NCBI RefSeq assembly: GCF_028609845.1
Contig: NZ_CP063191.1
Span: 1,674,001-1,738,000, forward strand
Origin: Corynebacterium heidelbergense
GTDB lineage: Bacteria; Actinomycetota; Actinomycetes; Mycobacteriales; Mycobacteriaceae
DNA length: 64,000 bases
Reading direction: 5' to 3'
Shown: one piece after another, positions 26,339-35,099 of the stretch
Position numbering within the stretch: position 1 is the stretch's first letter
How the letters are laid out: the number at the start of each line of letters is the position of its first letter
Notes under the pieces: model-generated
What the model was told of the DNA's origin: nothing
Seen by the model: only the letters and a program-made list of their open reading frames with translations
Databases searched by the model: none
Translations under genes and position numbers: made by a program

Positions 26339-27336
26339 TTCTGCTCCTCGGGGTAGGTGTGCGGGCGGGGGGACGCTTCGACTCCACAACGGGCCTGCGC
26401 TATCCCATCCCAGGAATCGGGAATACCGTAGAAGAGCTCGCTCTCCAGCCCCTCATCCGGGGCCGAGACCGGCACCCGCGACTGGGCCAGCTCGTATTCC
26501 TCGGTGGGCCACACTTCCGCTTCTGTGTCCACATCTACCGCAAAGAAGGGCCCATCGGGGTCGATCTGCGTGGCATGCGCTCGCAACGCCGCGTAACGCC
26601 GGGGCAGCCACTGCGCCACCGGCACCCGGGTAGTCACTCGGGGGTAGACATCGGGCATCCGCCGGAAGAACTCCAGCAGCTCCAGGGCCTTCTTCGTCTG
26701 AGGGTCCTCCACCTGCGGGTCCCGCCGCTCCATCTGGTCGGCGAGGGCCTGGAATTTCGGCCGCACGAAGCCGTGACTGTAGTACAGCTTCGCCGCCGCC
26801 CACGGCTCGCCAAGCTCTGGGGCGTACTGCGGGTCTGCGGCTTGGGCCCACGCGCGGATGGATACTTTATGGACCATGATGTGGTCCGGGTGGGGGTATC
26901 CCCCGTTTTCGTCGTAGGTGATGATGACGTGGGGTTGGTAGTCGCGGATCTCGCGCACCACTTTCTCCACTACTTCATCTTCGTCGGCCAGTGCGAAGCA
27001 ACCCTCAGGCAGCGCAGGCGGGGGATCCCCTTGAGGCAGGCCGGAATCGTGATAGCCCAGCCAGGTGTGTTCAATCCCGAGGATTTCCGCAGCGTGAGCC
27101 ATCTCCCGGCGCCGGATCGCCACCATGTTCTCCACCACGCCGGGCTTATCCATCAAGGGGTTAAGGATGTCCCCACGCTCGCCGCCGGTGCAGGTCAGGA
27201 CGCGCACCCGGTGGCCTTCATCCACATAACGAGCCATTGTGGCCGCGCCCTTGCTGGATTCGTCGTCGGGGTGGGCGTGGATCGCCAGTACCCGGAAGGG
27301 CCCGGGCGTGGGTGGGTGGGCCTTGCTGTCTGCCAC
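26335..27336 (-). CDS. mca: Mycothiol S-conjugate amidase
   Basis: Mca cleaves mycothiol S-conjugates of electrophiles and drugs into a mercapturic acid, which is exported, and GlcN-Ins, which is recycled. The 333 residues contain the zinc motif AHPDDESSKG, the second zinc histidine in GGYPHPDHI and ITYDENGG around the active site, as in the LmbE-like deacetylase family. MshB is related, but the length and the neighbourhood (greA, DUF4307, uppS) fit Mca. The GTG start has a strong GGAAGGGAA site. The presence of mca marks the organism as a mycothiol-using actinobacterium. Confidence 0.93.
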   Translation of the reverse strand: MADSKAHPPTPGPFRVLAIHAHPDDESSKGAATMARYVDEGHRVRVLTCTGGERGDILNPLMDKPGVVENMVAIRRREMAHAAEILGIEHTWLGYHDSGLPQGDPPPALPEGCFALADEDEVVEKVVREIRDYQPHVIITYDENGGYPHPDHIMVHKVSIRAWAQAADPQYAPELGEPWAAAKLYYSHGFVRPKFQALADQMERRDPQVEDPQTKKALELLEFFRRMPDVYPRVTTRVPVAQWLPRRYAALRAHATQIDPDGPFFAVDVDTEAEVWPTEEYELAQSRVPVSAPDEGLESELFYGIPDSWDGIAQARCGVEASPRPHTYPEEQK

Positions 27337-27476
27337 AGAACTTCCCTTCCGTTGAGTGCCCCGTCCGCGCCGAGGATGGGGGCGTGGGGTCGCTCATTGC
27401 TGCAATTCCCACCTAACTTACTCGGGGCTCACCTGGGGAATCCAACCACCCCGGGCGCGCTAGGATGGGTCTCATC

Positions 27477-28031
27477 ATGAGTGAACATCCCCGCGCCGAT
27501 CGGCCCGCTAGCTCCCCCGACTCCCCCGGCGGTTCCGCCGACCAGCGTCGCGGTGATCTCTCCGGGACCGCCGCCGAGGCGCCTGGGACGCAACCGGTGG
27601 ATCGTTCTCCGCAGAGTCGGCTCGTGGACCGTTACGGGGCAACTCGGCGGAATAAGTTCACCGGACGGGTAGTGGTGATCGTTCTGGTCTTGCTCATGCT
27701 GACTGCCGGGATTTATATCGTGCGGCAGGTGATGCATTCGTCGGCGGCCCCGGTGCAGGCGGTGCAATCGGGGGGGCGGATCGTCTCCGACGACCGACTG
27801 CAGATGCGAGTGGACGTGACCCGTGACGATCCGAATGCCGCGTCATACTGCATCGTCAAGGCGCTGGACTACGACAAGAATGAGGTCGGTCGCCGTGGTT
27901 TTGTTGTCCCTGCCGGCGGCCCGAAGACCGCCCGCATGATGGTGGATGTGCAGACTACCTCGCGTGGTTATGCAGGTGCGGTCTACGGGTGTTCGGATAA
28001 GGTTCCCGATTTCTTGACGCCCAGGGCCTAG
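27477..28031 (+). CDS. DUF4307 domain membrane protein
   Basis: From the ATG at 27477 the protein has 184 residues: a disordered Pro/Ser-rich N-terminus of 60 residues, one transmembrane helix (VVVIVLVLLMLTAGIYIV), and an extracytoplasmic domain of about 100 residues with CIVKALDYDKNEVGRRGFVV and an LVDVQTT-like strand (MMVDVQTTSRGYAGAVYGC) typical of DUF4307. Function is unknown. It is divergent from mca and sits upstream of greA, its usual place in mycobacteria and corynebacteria. TAGGAT (27461-27466) is a likely -10, ten nt before the ATG. Confidence 0.88.
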   Translation: MSEHPRADRPASSPDSPGGSADQRRGDLSGTAAEAPGTQPVDRSPQSRLVDRYGATRRNKFTGRVVVIVLVLLMLTAGIYIVRQVMHSSAAPVQAVQSGGRIVSDDRLQMRVDVTRDDPNAASYCIVKALDYDKNEVGRRGFVVPAGGPKTARMMVDVQTTSRGYAGAVYGCSDKVPDFLTPRA

Positions 28032-28107
28032 CGCCCGTCGGCCTCCCCCCCAGGTGCTAGACTTGCCGGGTTAGCTCCCCGGACCGAGGAGGGTCGAAAA
28101 AACACTT

Positions 28108-28623
28108 ATGCCTGATAACCACACTAATTGGCTCACTCAGGAATCCTACGATCGGCTTAACGCTGAGTTGGTTGGACTGAAGGAGAACCGTCCCGTCCTG
28201 GCCGCAGAGATCAACGAGCGCCGCGAGGAGGGGGACCTCAAAGAAAACGGCGGGTACCACGCCGCCCGTGAGCAGCAGGGCCAGGAAGAAGCTCGTATCG
28301 CCTACCTGGAGGAGCTGCTGGACAACGCGACCATCGGCGAGGCCCCGCAGGAAAGCGGCGTTGCGCTCGTCGGTTCCGTGATCCACGTGTACTACGACGG
28401 TGACGAAGACGACAAGGAAACCTTCCTCATCGGAACGCGTGGCACCGAGTCCTCCAACCCCGATCTGGAGACGTACTCCACCGACGCTCCCCTGGGGGCC
28501 GCGATTGTCGGCGCCAAGGAGGGTGAGACCCGTGAGTACCAGACACCCAACGGGGCCACGGTGAAGGTGACGATCGTTAAAGCGGAGCCGTACAACCCGG
28601 ACCTGGACCGGCCACGCGACTAA
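28108..28623 (+). CDS. greA: Transcription elongation factor GreA
   Basis: GreA enters the RNA polymerase secondary channel and stimulates cleavage of backtracked RNA. The 171 residues show the N-terminal coiled coil with the acidic tip ([20 protein letters not shown], whose D and E residues act in cleavage) and the C-terminal FKBP-like domain ending [18 protein letters not shown] loop ([19 protein letters not shown]). GAGGAGG lies about 15 nt before the ATG. A probable -10 (TAGACT) is near 28059-28064. It is followed by a strong terminator. Confidence 0.95.
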   Translation: MPDNHTNWLTQESYDRLNAELVGLKENRPVLAAEINERREEGDLKENGGYHAAREQQGQEEARIAYLEELLDNATIGEAPQESGVALVGSVIHVYYDGDEDDKETFLIGTRGTESSNPDLETYSTDAPLGAAIVGAKEGETREYQTPNGATVKVTIVKAEPYNPDLDRPRD

Positions 28624-28637
28624 GACCGCGTCCTAGC

Positions 28638-28703
28638 AAGGGGCTCTAGCGGAGACCCGGAACGCCCGGCGTTCCACAGCCTTCTCCCGCTAGGGCCCCT
28701 TTT
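28638..28703 (+). terminator. Branched terminator of greA
   Basis: A 15-bp stem (28638-28652 with 28687-28701, one G-U pair) closes on a long loop that itself holds a perfect 7-bp hairpin GGAACGC-CCG-GCGTTCC. TTTT at 28700-28703 completes the signal. Confidence 0.85.
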
Positions 28704-28793
28704 GGCATGCCGGGGTACGAATTGGCGCCGGGTGGATCCGCGGGGTGAAGTTGCCATGGTGCTCTGATTCTATATTTTTAGTATTCTAGATTT

Positions 28794-29468
28794 ATGGAAC
28801 ACCGGCACTCACCACACCGCGATAGCCGTAGCAAAGGGTCTGCACCAGCGACGGACGGTACGTCCATCGAATTCGCGGAGATGAAAGACAGGCTCCGCGC
28901 AGCCGAAGAACGCATAACACGTCTGGAAAGCCTCGTTGCCCACGAAGTCGGCGGCGAGCAAACTTCCCAGCCACCACTACCACGGCCAAGCACAGCTTCC
29001 CAGTCCAGCCAACGCGGAAACTCCGATCACCCCGCCACCCAGCCGGGCGAGATTACTTGGCTTGTCGACCAGCTCCCGGACCATGTATCCGAAGCCGAGG
29101 CCCCGGAGGGCAGCGTCATCTTCGCTGGTTCGGTACGGGCAGGTTCCCCCGGTGGACGCGTCATTTATCAGTGGCACCGGCCCAGCCACGCCCTCACCGA
29201 CTCATCCTGGGATACCAAAATCGAACGGTTGCAGGCCATAGCGAACCCTGTTCGGGGGTGCATTCTCCGCAGACTAGCTGCTGCTGAGGCCACCATTGCG
29301 CAGTTGATAGAGGAGGGCGTTGTCAGCTCCACAGGCACCGCCTATCACCACCTCAACGCATTGGCGGCGGCCGGATGGGTGAACAAGAAGGGCGAAGGCG
29401 TCTATGCGCTCCGAGCAGCCCGGATTGTCCCCCTGCTCGTCATCATGGCAGCCGCCGAGAATCACTAG
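28794..29468 (+). CDS. Winged-helix (ArsR-like) regulator with N-terminal coiled coil
   Basis: The 224-residue protein has a coiled-coil start (MKDRLRAAEERITRLESLV), a Pro/Ser-rich linker, a middle domain around FAGSVRAGSPGGRVIYQWHRP, and a C-terminal winged helix beginning at IERLQAIANPVRGCILRRL and continuing with TAYHHLNALAAAGWVNKKGEGVYAL, the usual ArsR/MarR-type recognition helix and wing. No metal-binding cysteine motif of ArsR sensors is present. A very AT-rich promoter (TATATTTTTAGTAT) stands directly before the ATG. It is the first gene of a three-gene unit with a beta-lactamase-like protein and a membrane protein, and probably controls it. Confidence 0.75.
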   Translation: MEHRHSPHRDSRSKGSAPATDGTSIEFAEMKDRLRAAEERITRLESLVAHEVGGEQTSQPPLPRPSTASQSSQRGNSDHPATQPGEITWLVDQLPDHVSEAEAPEGSVIFAGSVRAGSPGGRVIYQWHRPSHALTDSSWDTKIERLQAIANPVRGCILRRLAAAEATIAQLIEEGVVSSTGTAYHHLNALAAAGWVNKKGEGVYALRAARIVPLLVIMAAAENH

Positions 29469-29511
29469 CACTCCAACGACGACGCCTAATAGACCAGCCG
29501 GAAGGAAAACC

Positions 29512-30564
29512 ATGACCATATCCCAGTTCAAGACCCGTCGATTAATTCCACTCGCGACCGCTTTGCTCCTCGCGCTCGCCGTACTCGCCGCCTGCCTCTG
29601 GTTCGGGCCGCGTCCGGTGGCGTTGGCGTCCCAAAACACCGGAGATCCGAGACTGGCGACGATGCTGCGAGAACACGCCCAGAAGGGACACAACGAGCTT
29701 GCAGCTTTTGGAATTCGGGGCAACCGAACGACGTTTGCGGGGGTCGGAGCCGACGCCCACACCGAGGTGGAAATTGGCTCCCTGACCAAGATGTTTACCG
29801 CAGAACTTCTCCGGAACCAGATTGCGGAAGGAACGGTCCGGTTATCCACGCGAGTGGGGGAGATCCATCCGCTCAACGCGCAAATGGACTCAGTGACGCT
29901 GGAAGAACTCGCGAGGCATAGGTCGGGCCTACCCCGCATTCCGCAGGGCGACACTCTGCGGCTGCTGACGTCCGCAGTCACGTATGACAACCCCTACGGG
30001 CAGCTGGGACGGGATGAGATCTTCCGGGAGGTTGCAAGAGCCCCGCTGACGGGGCGAGGCGAGGAGCACTATTCCAACTTGGGTTACGCCCTGCTGGGCC
30101 AACTGCTGGCGGAAAAGGCTGGGATGACGTGGGAGGAGCTCGTTCACCGCGACATCTTGAACCCACTGCACATGCGAGAGACGTACGTGGCCACGGAACC
30201 ACTGCGCCAGGGGGCTCCGCGGGGAATGACCACGGGGGGCTTGCAAGCACAGCCATGGGCACTTGGCGGGATTGCCCCGGCGGGCGGATTGAGATCCACG
30301 GCGGCGGATATGGCTATCTTTGCCAGACACTCGCTAGAGCTCGGCAGGGCTGCGCAGGTCTCTGAGGCCGGTGGAGATAACGATAAACCGCTGCTGGGGT
30401 GGGTGGACGGAGGGGACTACTGGTGGCACAACGGCGGAACCTCCGGTTACTCCTCCATGCTGATTATCGATCCCCGCCGCCAAGAGGCGAGTTACGTGAG
30501 CGCCAACACCTCGGAGCGGGTGGAAGACATCGCCGCCGCCATTCTGGGAAGGACCTTCAAATGA
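29512..30564 (+). CDS. Membrane-anchored serine beta-lactamase-fold protein
   Basis: From ATG 29512 (site GGAAGGAAAACC) the protein has 350 residues. Residues about 11-40 form a signal anchor (LIPLATALLLALAVLAACLWF); a cysteine in it does not sit in a good lipobox. The extracytoplasmic domain has the penicillin-binding-protein/class C triad: SLTK (catalytic Ser and Lys), YSN in HYSNLGYALLG, and HNG in WWHNGGTSGYSS, which replaces KTG. Such proteins include esterases, D-aminopeptidases and low-activity beta-lactamases, so resistance is not implied. The HNG form favours an esterase or peptidase activity. Its stop overlaps the next start by 4 bp. Confidence 0.85.
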   Translation: MTISQFKTRRLIPLATALLLALAVLAACLWFGPRPVALASQNTGDPRLATMLREHAQKGHNELAAFGIRGNRTTFAGVGADAHTEVEIGSLTKMFTAELLRNQIAEGTVRLSTRVGEIHPLNAQMDSVTLEELARHRSGLPRIPQGDTLRLLTSAVTYDNPYGQLGRDEIFREVARAPLTGRGEEHYSNLGYALLGQLLAEKAGMTWEELVHRDILNPLHMRETYVATEPLRQGAPRGMTTGGLQAQPWALGGIAPAGGLRSTAADMAIFARHSLELGRAAQVSEAGGDNDKPLLGWVDGGDYWWHNGGTSGYSSMLIIDPRRQEASYVSANTSERVEDIAAAILGRTFK

Positions 30565-30941
30565 GTATCGTCGCACTTACCTGGGCTTTGATCGGCATAG
30601 CGTTAATGTCCGAGTTGGCTCTTGCAGCCCGGGGAATCGCGCGGCTGCGGAGGAACGCCATATCGCGGCGCGATCAGACGGGCGGGCTCACTGGGAGGCG
30701 CCAGAAGATGGGGCAGGCACCGCAGGGTGACACGTCCGTGGCAGCCGTAAGCATCGCTGCGACATTGGGGTTATTCGGTTGGGTGCTGGTCAACGCGGCG
30801 CTGGCGTTTCTGGCCGGTCGGCACGTCGCCGTGGGGTGGAATACCCTTGCTCCGATCTGGCTATGGTGGATCATCGCTGTAGGGCTGGCGGTCAATGTGG
30901 GTGTTGTGAGCTACACAGCAATGGACCGGAGCCACACTTAG
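30561..30941 (+). CDS. Three-helix membrane protein of unknown function
   Basis: The ATG at 30561 overlaps the stop of the beta-lactamase-like gene (ATGA), giving 126 residues. Hydrophobic segments lie at about residues 1-24, 60-84 and 96-118, joined by a basic loop (RLRRNAISRRDQTGGLTGRRQK). I do not recognise the family. Coupling to the serine hydrolase gene suggests that it holds or regulates that enzyme at the membrane, in the way small membrane partners act for some PBP-like hydrolases; this is inference. Confidence 0.7.
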   Translation: MSIVALTWALIGIALMSELALAARGIARLRRNAISRRDQTGGLTGRRQKMGQAPQGDTSVAAVSIAATLGLFGWVLVNAALAFLAGRHVAVGWNTLAPIWLWWIIAVGLAVNVGVVSYTAMDRSHT

Positions 30942-30946
30942 CTCCG

Positions 30947-30966
30947 GTCCGGGGTGCTGCCCGGAC
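30947..30966 (+). terminator. Hairpin between convergent genes
   Basis: GTCCGGG-GTGCTG-CCCGGAC is a perfect 7-bp stem just after the stop at 30941. No T tract. It could serve both the three-gene unit and the convergent Bax-inhibitor gene. Confidence 0.4.
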
Positions 30967-31007
30967 GCGATGATTGCCGTGGGCGGGCAGCGGTTATTGC
31001 GCTTTCG

Positions 31008-31910
31008 CTAATTGCGCATGTAGCTCAGCAGCCGCAGGATCTCGGTGTACATCCACACCAGCGTGACGGCTAGGCCGAGTGCAACGCCCCAGGCCATCTT
31101 GGACGGGGCACCGGCACGGACCAGCTTGTCCGCCTGGTCGAAGTCCAGCAGGAAGCTCAGGGCACCAAGGCCGATGCAGACAAGACTGAACAGCCAAGCC
31201 ACCGGTCCACCATCACGCAGCGGGCCAGCGCTACCCGCGACCAGCCCGAAGATGAGGTTGCCCAGGACGAGAACGAGAACGCCGATCAGGGCCCCAACCA
31301 TGAACCGAGTGAACTTGGGGGTCACCCGAATCGCCCCGGTCTTGTACACAAACAGCATCCCGAGGAACACGCCGATGGTGCCGAGAACAGCCTGGGCGAT
31401 TAGCGAACCCGCGTCCTGCCCCTGAACGCTCAGCCCAGCGACCATGAAGCTGAAGCCACCGACAAAAAGACCCTCGAAGGCGGCGTAAATGAGGGTGACG
31501 GCAGCCGAGTCGTACTTTCGCCCGAACGATGAGACAAGAACCGCAATGAGGCCGCCGATGGCACCCACGGCGGTCAGGAGCATGCCGATACCGGACGTCG
31601 CGGGAGATGCGCACAGGAAGTAGTTGACGATCGCTCCGACGATGATCACCGCCAGGGTGATGCCAGTCTTCGTGACCACATCATCCACCGTGATTGGACG
31701 GTCGCTAGCCCCGGCCTGGCCGTAATTGGCGGCCCCGGGCATTCCTTGGTGTGCGGCAGCCGTGGCCACCCCACCCTGCATGGAACCGTACTGTCCACCG
31801 GGCTGGGCGTAAGGGTTAGTCGGCGCCTTATTCCCGGCAGTGAATGGGTTGCCCTGGTTTTGCGTGCCACGACCAACCATGGAACTCATGAACGGATTAG
31901 AACTCTTCAT
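31008..31910 (-). CDS. Bax inhibitor-1/YccA family membrane protein
   Basis: From ATG 31910 (MKSSNPFMSSM) the protein has 300 residues: a 90-residue Gly/Gln/Asn-rich cytoplasmic start and seven transmembrane helices of the TMBIM/YccA type, with VTLIYAAFEGLFVGGFSFM and FLLDFDQADKLVRAGAPSKMAW containing the conserved acidic pair near the pore. Bacterial relatives such as YetJ are pH-sensitive calcium leak channels. The longer open frame upstream (from 32036) and ATG codons at 31931 and 31922 are less likely starts; GGAG lies about 12 nt before 31910. It is divergent from the aldehyde dehydrogenase gene. Confidence 0.88.
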   Translation of the reverse strand: MKSSNPFMSSMVGRGTQNQGNPFTAGNKAPTNPYAQPGGQYGSMQGGVATAAAHQGMPGAANYGQAGASDRPITVDDVVTKTGITLAVIIVGAIVNYFLCASPATSGIGMLLTAVGAIGGLIAVLVSSFGRKYDSAAVTLIYAAFEGLFVGGFSFMVAGLSVQGQDAGSLIAQAVLGTIGVFLGMLFVYKTGAIRVTPKFTRFMVGALIGVLVLVLGNLIFGLVAGSAGPLRDGGPVAWLFSLVCIGLGALSFLLDFDQADKLVRAGAPSKMAWGVALGLAVTLVWMYTEILRLLSYMRN

Positions 31911-32133
31911 TTTTTGATGCATCTCCAACATCGATTGGGGAAAGGCCCGGAGGTTCCCGCATTGCCGCGCCCTCTTCTTGGCCACGACCCTAGTCTGAAA
32001 CTTCCCGGGGAGCGTGCTGGGTCCTCTGACGCTCAACGCTTCACGCTTCTTCTCGTCAACGGTCTCATCCTGGGAAATGTTCCCAGAACGACTTTCGATC
32101 CCCCATCCCTCCCCATGAGCAGCTGCTTTCCGT

Positions 32134-32139
32134 TAGTAT
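32134..32139 (+). promoter_or_regulatory. -10 box of the aldehyde dehydrogenase gene (leaderless)
   Basis: TAGTAT stands exactly eight nt before the ATG at 32148. No ribosome site is visible before that ATG, which fits a leaderless transcript. Confidence 0.5.
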
Positions 32140-32147
32140 TCAAAACT

Positions 32148-33761
32148 ATGACGCACACTAGTGGCACCAGTAACCGCACCTTCAAAAGGTTGACCTGCGG
32201 TCCCCTGCCGGAGCAGCTCGCCGCCGAGTTAAGAGAGCTTTCCGCAAACGCCCGCAACGGGTCGCTGACCGCCGATGCGGCAAAGCTTGAGGTGGAGGGC
32301 CCCTTCACCGGTGAGACGGTTGGCTGGGTCGGAGCGGGGACGGAAGCAGACGTTGAGCAGGCCTTTGCCCGTGCACGGCGCGCCCAGCGCTCCTGGGAGA
32401 ACGTTCCCTTGACTGAGCGCAAAGCCATCTTTCTTCGCTTCCACGATGCCGTTCTACGCAACCGGGACCTACTCATTGACCTCGTTCAACTAGAGACTGG
32501 CAAAAACCGAGCCTCGGCCTTTGACGAAGTGATGGATGTTGCCAACAACGCGCGGTACTACGCGCAACGAGTAGCCCGTCTACTCAAGCCGAAGAAGCGC
32601 CGCTCTGCTCTACCGATTCTGTCGAAGTCCATCGAGTATCACCAGCCGCTGGGCGTGGTTGGTCAAATCAGCCCGTGGAATTACCCCCTTACGCTGGCAA
32701 TCTCGGACGCCGTTCCAGCTCTCCTCGCCGGCAATGCAGTAGTAGCCAAACCAGACTCCTCTACCCCGTTTACCGCGCTACTCGTCTTCAAGTTGCTCTA
32801 CGAAGCGGGTTTGCCCCGTGAACTGGTGCAGCTCGTGACGGGTGCCGGACGGGTCGTGGGGACCGCCATCGCCGAGCGCTGCGACTTTCTCATGTTCACT
32901 GGTTCGACTAAGACGGGAAAGATCCTGGGCGAGACCGTGGGGCGTCGATTGGTTGGGTATTCCGCTGAGTTGGGGGGAAAGAACCCCCTCATCGTGACAG
33001 CGGATGCAGACCTGGACTACGCAGCCCGCGGAGTGGTCGACGCCTGTTACTCCAACTCGGGTCAGCTATGTGTCGCCATCGAACGGGTATACGTGGAAGA
33101 TTCCATTTTCGATGCCTTCCTCACGGCCTTCGTAGACCGGGTGAAGGCCATGACCCTAGGTGCCGGATTCGGCTGGGAGGTTCAAATGGGCTCCCTCGCC
33201 TCTGCGGACCAACTGGATACAGTGGTGGGGTACGTGGACGACGCCGTGGCCAAGGGGGCAACGGTACTCGCAGGCGGCAAGCACCGCCCTGATCTCGGCC
33301 CCTACTTCTACGAGCCCACGGTCCTTGTGGATGTTCCGGAGGACGCCAAACTGCGGCGCGAAGAGGTTTTCGGGCCCGTTGTGTTTGTCGAGCGAGTGGA
33401 GGATCTGGACCGGGCAGTGGAGCTGGCTAATGACACGACATACGGCCTCAACGCCTCCGTGTTTGCCAAGCCCAGCACTGCACACCGGATTGCCCCGGCT
33501 ATTGCTGCGGGCAGCGTATCTATCAACGATGGGTACACTGCGTCCTGGTGTGCTATCGGAAACCCCATGGGTGGCATGAAGGAATCAGGCGTATCGCACC
33601 GTCACGGCGACGATGGGCTGCTCAAATATACTGCAGCGCAAAATGTGACGGAGCAGCGGTTTATGTCTATCCGCGGGCCGGAGGCACTAGGGCGCAAGGC
33701 CTATGCCGACATCATGACCACCGCATTGAAAGCCGGAAAGGCTTTCAGAATCCTTCCCTAG
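32148..33761 (+). CDS. gabD2: Succinate-semialdehyde dehydrogenase-type aldehyde dehydrogenase (GabD2-like)
   Basis: The 537-residue protein contains the aldehyde dehydrogenase core: QISPWNYPL with the active-site Asn, FTGSTKTGKIL for the cofactor, AELGGKNPLIV with the general-base Glu, and NSGQLCVAIERVYV with the catalytic Cys. It is longer than most relatives and closest in plan to mycobacterial GabD2, which oxidises succinic semialdehyde to succinate with NADP. GabD2 belongs to the GABA shunt, and a decayed glutamate decarboxylase lies 18 kb away, so its substrate may now come from another route. An open frame upstream of the ATG at 32148 is antisense to the Bax-inhibitor gene and is not part of it. 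Confidence 0.88.
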   Translation: MTHTSGTSNRTFKRLTCGPLPEQLAAELRELSANARNGSLTADAAKLEVEGPFTGETVGWVGAGTEADVEQAFARARRAQRSWENVPLTERKAIFLRFHDAVLRNRDLLIDLVQLETGKNRASAFDEVMDVANNARYYAQRVARLLKPKKRRSALPILSKSIEYHQPLGVVGQISPWNYPLTLAISDAVPALLAGNAVVAKPDSSTPFTALLVFKLLYEAGLPRELVQLVTGAGRVVGTAIAERCDFLMFTGSTKTGKILGETVGRRLVGYSAELGGKNPLIVTADADLDYAARGVVDACYSNSGQLCVAIERVYVEDSIFDAFLTAFVDRVKAMTLGAGFGWEVQMGSLASADQLDTVVGYVDDAVAKGATVLAGGKHRPDLGPYFYEPTVLVDVPEDAKLRREEVFGPVVFVERVEDLDRAVELANDTTYGLNASVFAKPSTAHRIAPAIAAGSVSINDGYTASWCAIGNPMGGMKESGVSHRHGDDGLLKYTAAQNVTEQRFMSIRGPEALGRKAYADIMTTALKAGKAFRILP

Positions 33762-33775
33762 CGAGCTGCTTCGGG

Positions 33776-33799
33776 GGTAGCCGGCGCACGCCCGCTACC
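33776..33799. terminator. Hairpin between convergent aldehyde dehydrogenase and SDR genes
   Basis: GGTAGC and GCTACC pair around an inner GGC-GCAC-GCC stem with a single mismatch between them. It overlaps the SDR stop codon and may end both transcripts. No T tract. Confidence 0.45.
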
Positions 33800-34547
33800 T
33801 CTGGACCGGCCGAATTGTGATCTCCTCAGTCATAGACTCTTGGGAAGTCTCCAGGGCGAAGCGGACAGCCTTGGCAATTGTCTCCGGGCGGATGAACCGC
33901 TCAGCGTTGTACTCATTACCCCGGAGCGATTGAATCTCACGTTGCATGTCCGAATCCACCTTGCCCGGGTGGATACTAGAAACCCTGACTCGACCCCGCT
34001 CCTCCTCGCGCAGGCTATCGGTCAGGGCCCGAAGGGCGAATTTACTCGCAGCGTAGGGGCCGAAGCCCTCACCGGAGAAGTGCCCTGCCCCGGAGTTGAT
34101 TGCGATAACACTCCCCTGGGCGCGGCGCAGGGCAGGCAGCAGGCAACGCACGAGCTCCGCGACCGAAAACAAGTTGATGCTGAAAAGCCTCTGCCATTGT
34201 TCCGGCGTGGTATCGTGCACGGGCCTATGCCCTGTGACTCCAGCGCAGGGGACCACGGCGTCTAAACGCTCGAGGGACAACTGACCCAGGATAGATTCCA
34301 GAGAATTGACCTCGGCAAGATCGGCGACGAACACCACGGCCTTGGGATGAGTGTGCCGGAGTTTTTCAGCGCTTTTCTCGCTGCTCGCAGCCAATATGAG
34401 ATCGTAGTCCCCCGAGAGGTTTTCGGCGATGCTCCTTCCAATGCCGCGGGTGGCACCGGTAATCAGAACCACCTTCCGCCGAGCTGAAGGAGGTTGGGAG
34501 GATGAGGAGGGTGAGGAGGAAGTCTGTCTCGGATCGCTCATGGGCAT
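33795..34547 (-). CDS. Short-chain dehydrogenase/reductase
   Basis: A 250-residue SDR started at ATG 34547. The cofactor motif is VLITGATRGIGRSIAENL (TGxxxGIG), NAG is replaced by CAG (VVPCAGVTGHRP), the catalytic Ser is in AINSGAGHFSG and the YxxxK pair in YAASKFALRAL. An acidic residue at the end of strand two that would choose NAD is not evident, so NADP is more likely. Substrate cannot be predicted. It converges on the aldehyde dehydrogenase gene with only about 33 bp between the stops. Confidence 0.88.
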   Translation of the reverse strand: MPMSDPRQTSSSPSSSSQPPSARRKVVLITGATRGIGRSIAENLSGDYDLILAASSEKSAEKLRHTHPKAVVFVADLAEVNSLESILGQLSLERLDAVVPCAGVTGHRPVHDTTPEQWQRLFSINLFSVAELVRCLLPALRRAQGSVIAINSGAGHFSGEGFGPYAASKFALRALTDSLREEERGRVRVSSIHPGKVDSDMQREIQSLRGNEYNAERFIRPETIAKAVRFALETSQESMTEEITIRPVQR

Positions 34548-35099
34548 GACGTTACCTGGGTTCACGGCACCATCTCAGCGCTCACGGGCCAAAAGCTCTC
34601 GATTCGGCTGGCACGAGAATGCTCCCAGGAGACAGGCGTTCGCCAATACCGTCAGGTGCCGACCACTAACCCACACCTCACGCGGTTGATGGCCCGATCG
34701 CGTCCTCACGTCTTCCGAGCATAGGTAACCCGAATCGACCGGATCGAACGGCCCGAACGCTAGGTCGGCAAAGGGTTCGAGGAGAACCACTGTCAGCCTG
34801 TTGCCTGTCTGCCGCGACTAGATCGGACCGAATCCCCGATGCACGTTGACATAGTGGCCTGCTGGCGTCATGCTCGAATCCGCAGCGTGGTCCGCCGTGA
34901 ACACAGCGACGCGACGACCAGCTGCTCCCCGGTGAGCTTTGACTTCTTCCCGAAAAACTTAGGATCTTGCAAAAAGAACAGGGATGCGTACTACTATGAC
35001 ATGAAGTTAGGTTCCAAAAAGCAATGGAGCCAAACGGTAAGCCGACCCAGAGACGCCGGCAACGACCGCATCTCGGCACTTTCACGAGGAGAGTTACAC
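34548..35099. promoter_or_regulatory. Intergenic region with promoter of the DUF6230-DUF6114 pair
   Basis: No gene is recognisable in these 552 bp. The left half should carry the SDR promoter. At the right, TTGCAA (34967-34972) and TACTAC or TACTAT (34989-34997) give a -35/-10 pair with a 16- or 19-bp spacer, so the DUF6230 transcript would have a leader of about 100 nt. Confidence 0.45.

Noticed and set aside
29512..30564. Acquired beta-lactamase resistance gene
   Set aside because: The triad SLTK/YSN/HNG also occurs in esterases and peptidases, the third motif is not KTG, and the gene has no mobile-element context, so resistance is not claimed.
34575..34790. 71-codon minus-strand frame between SDR and DUF6230 genes
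   Set aside because: No recognisable family, no ribosome site and no partner frame; treated as intergenic.
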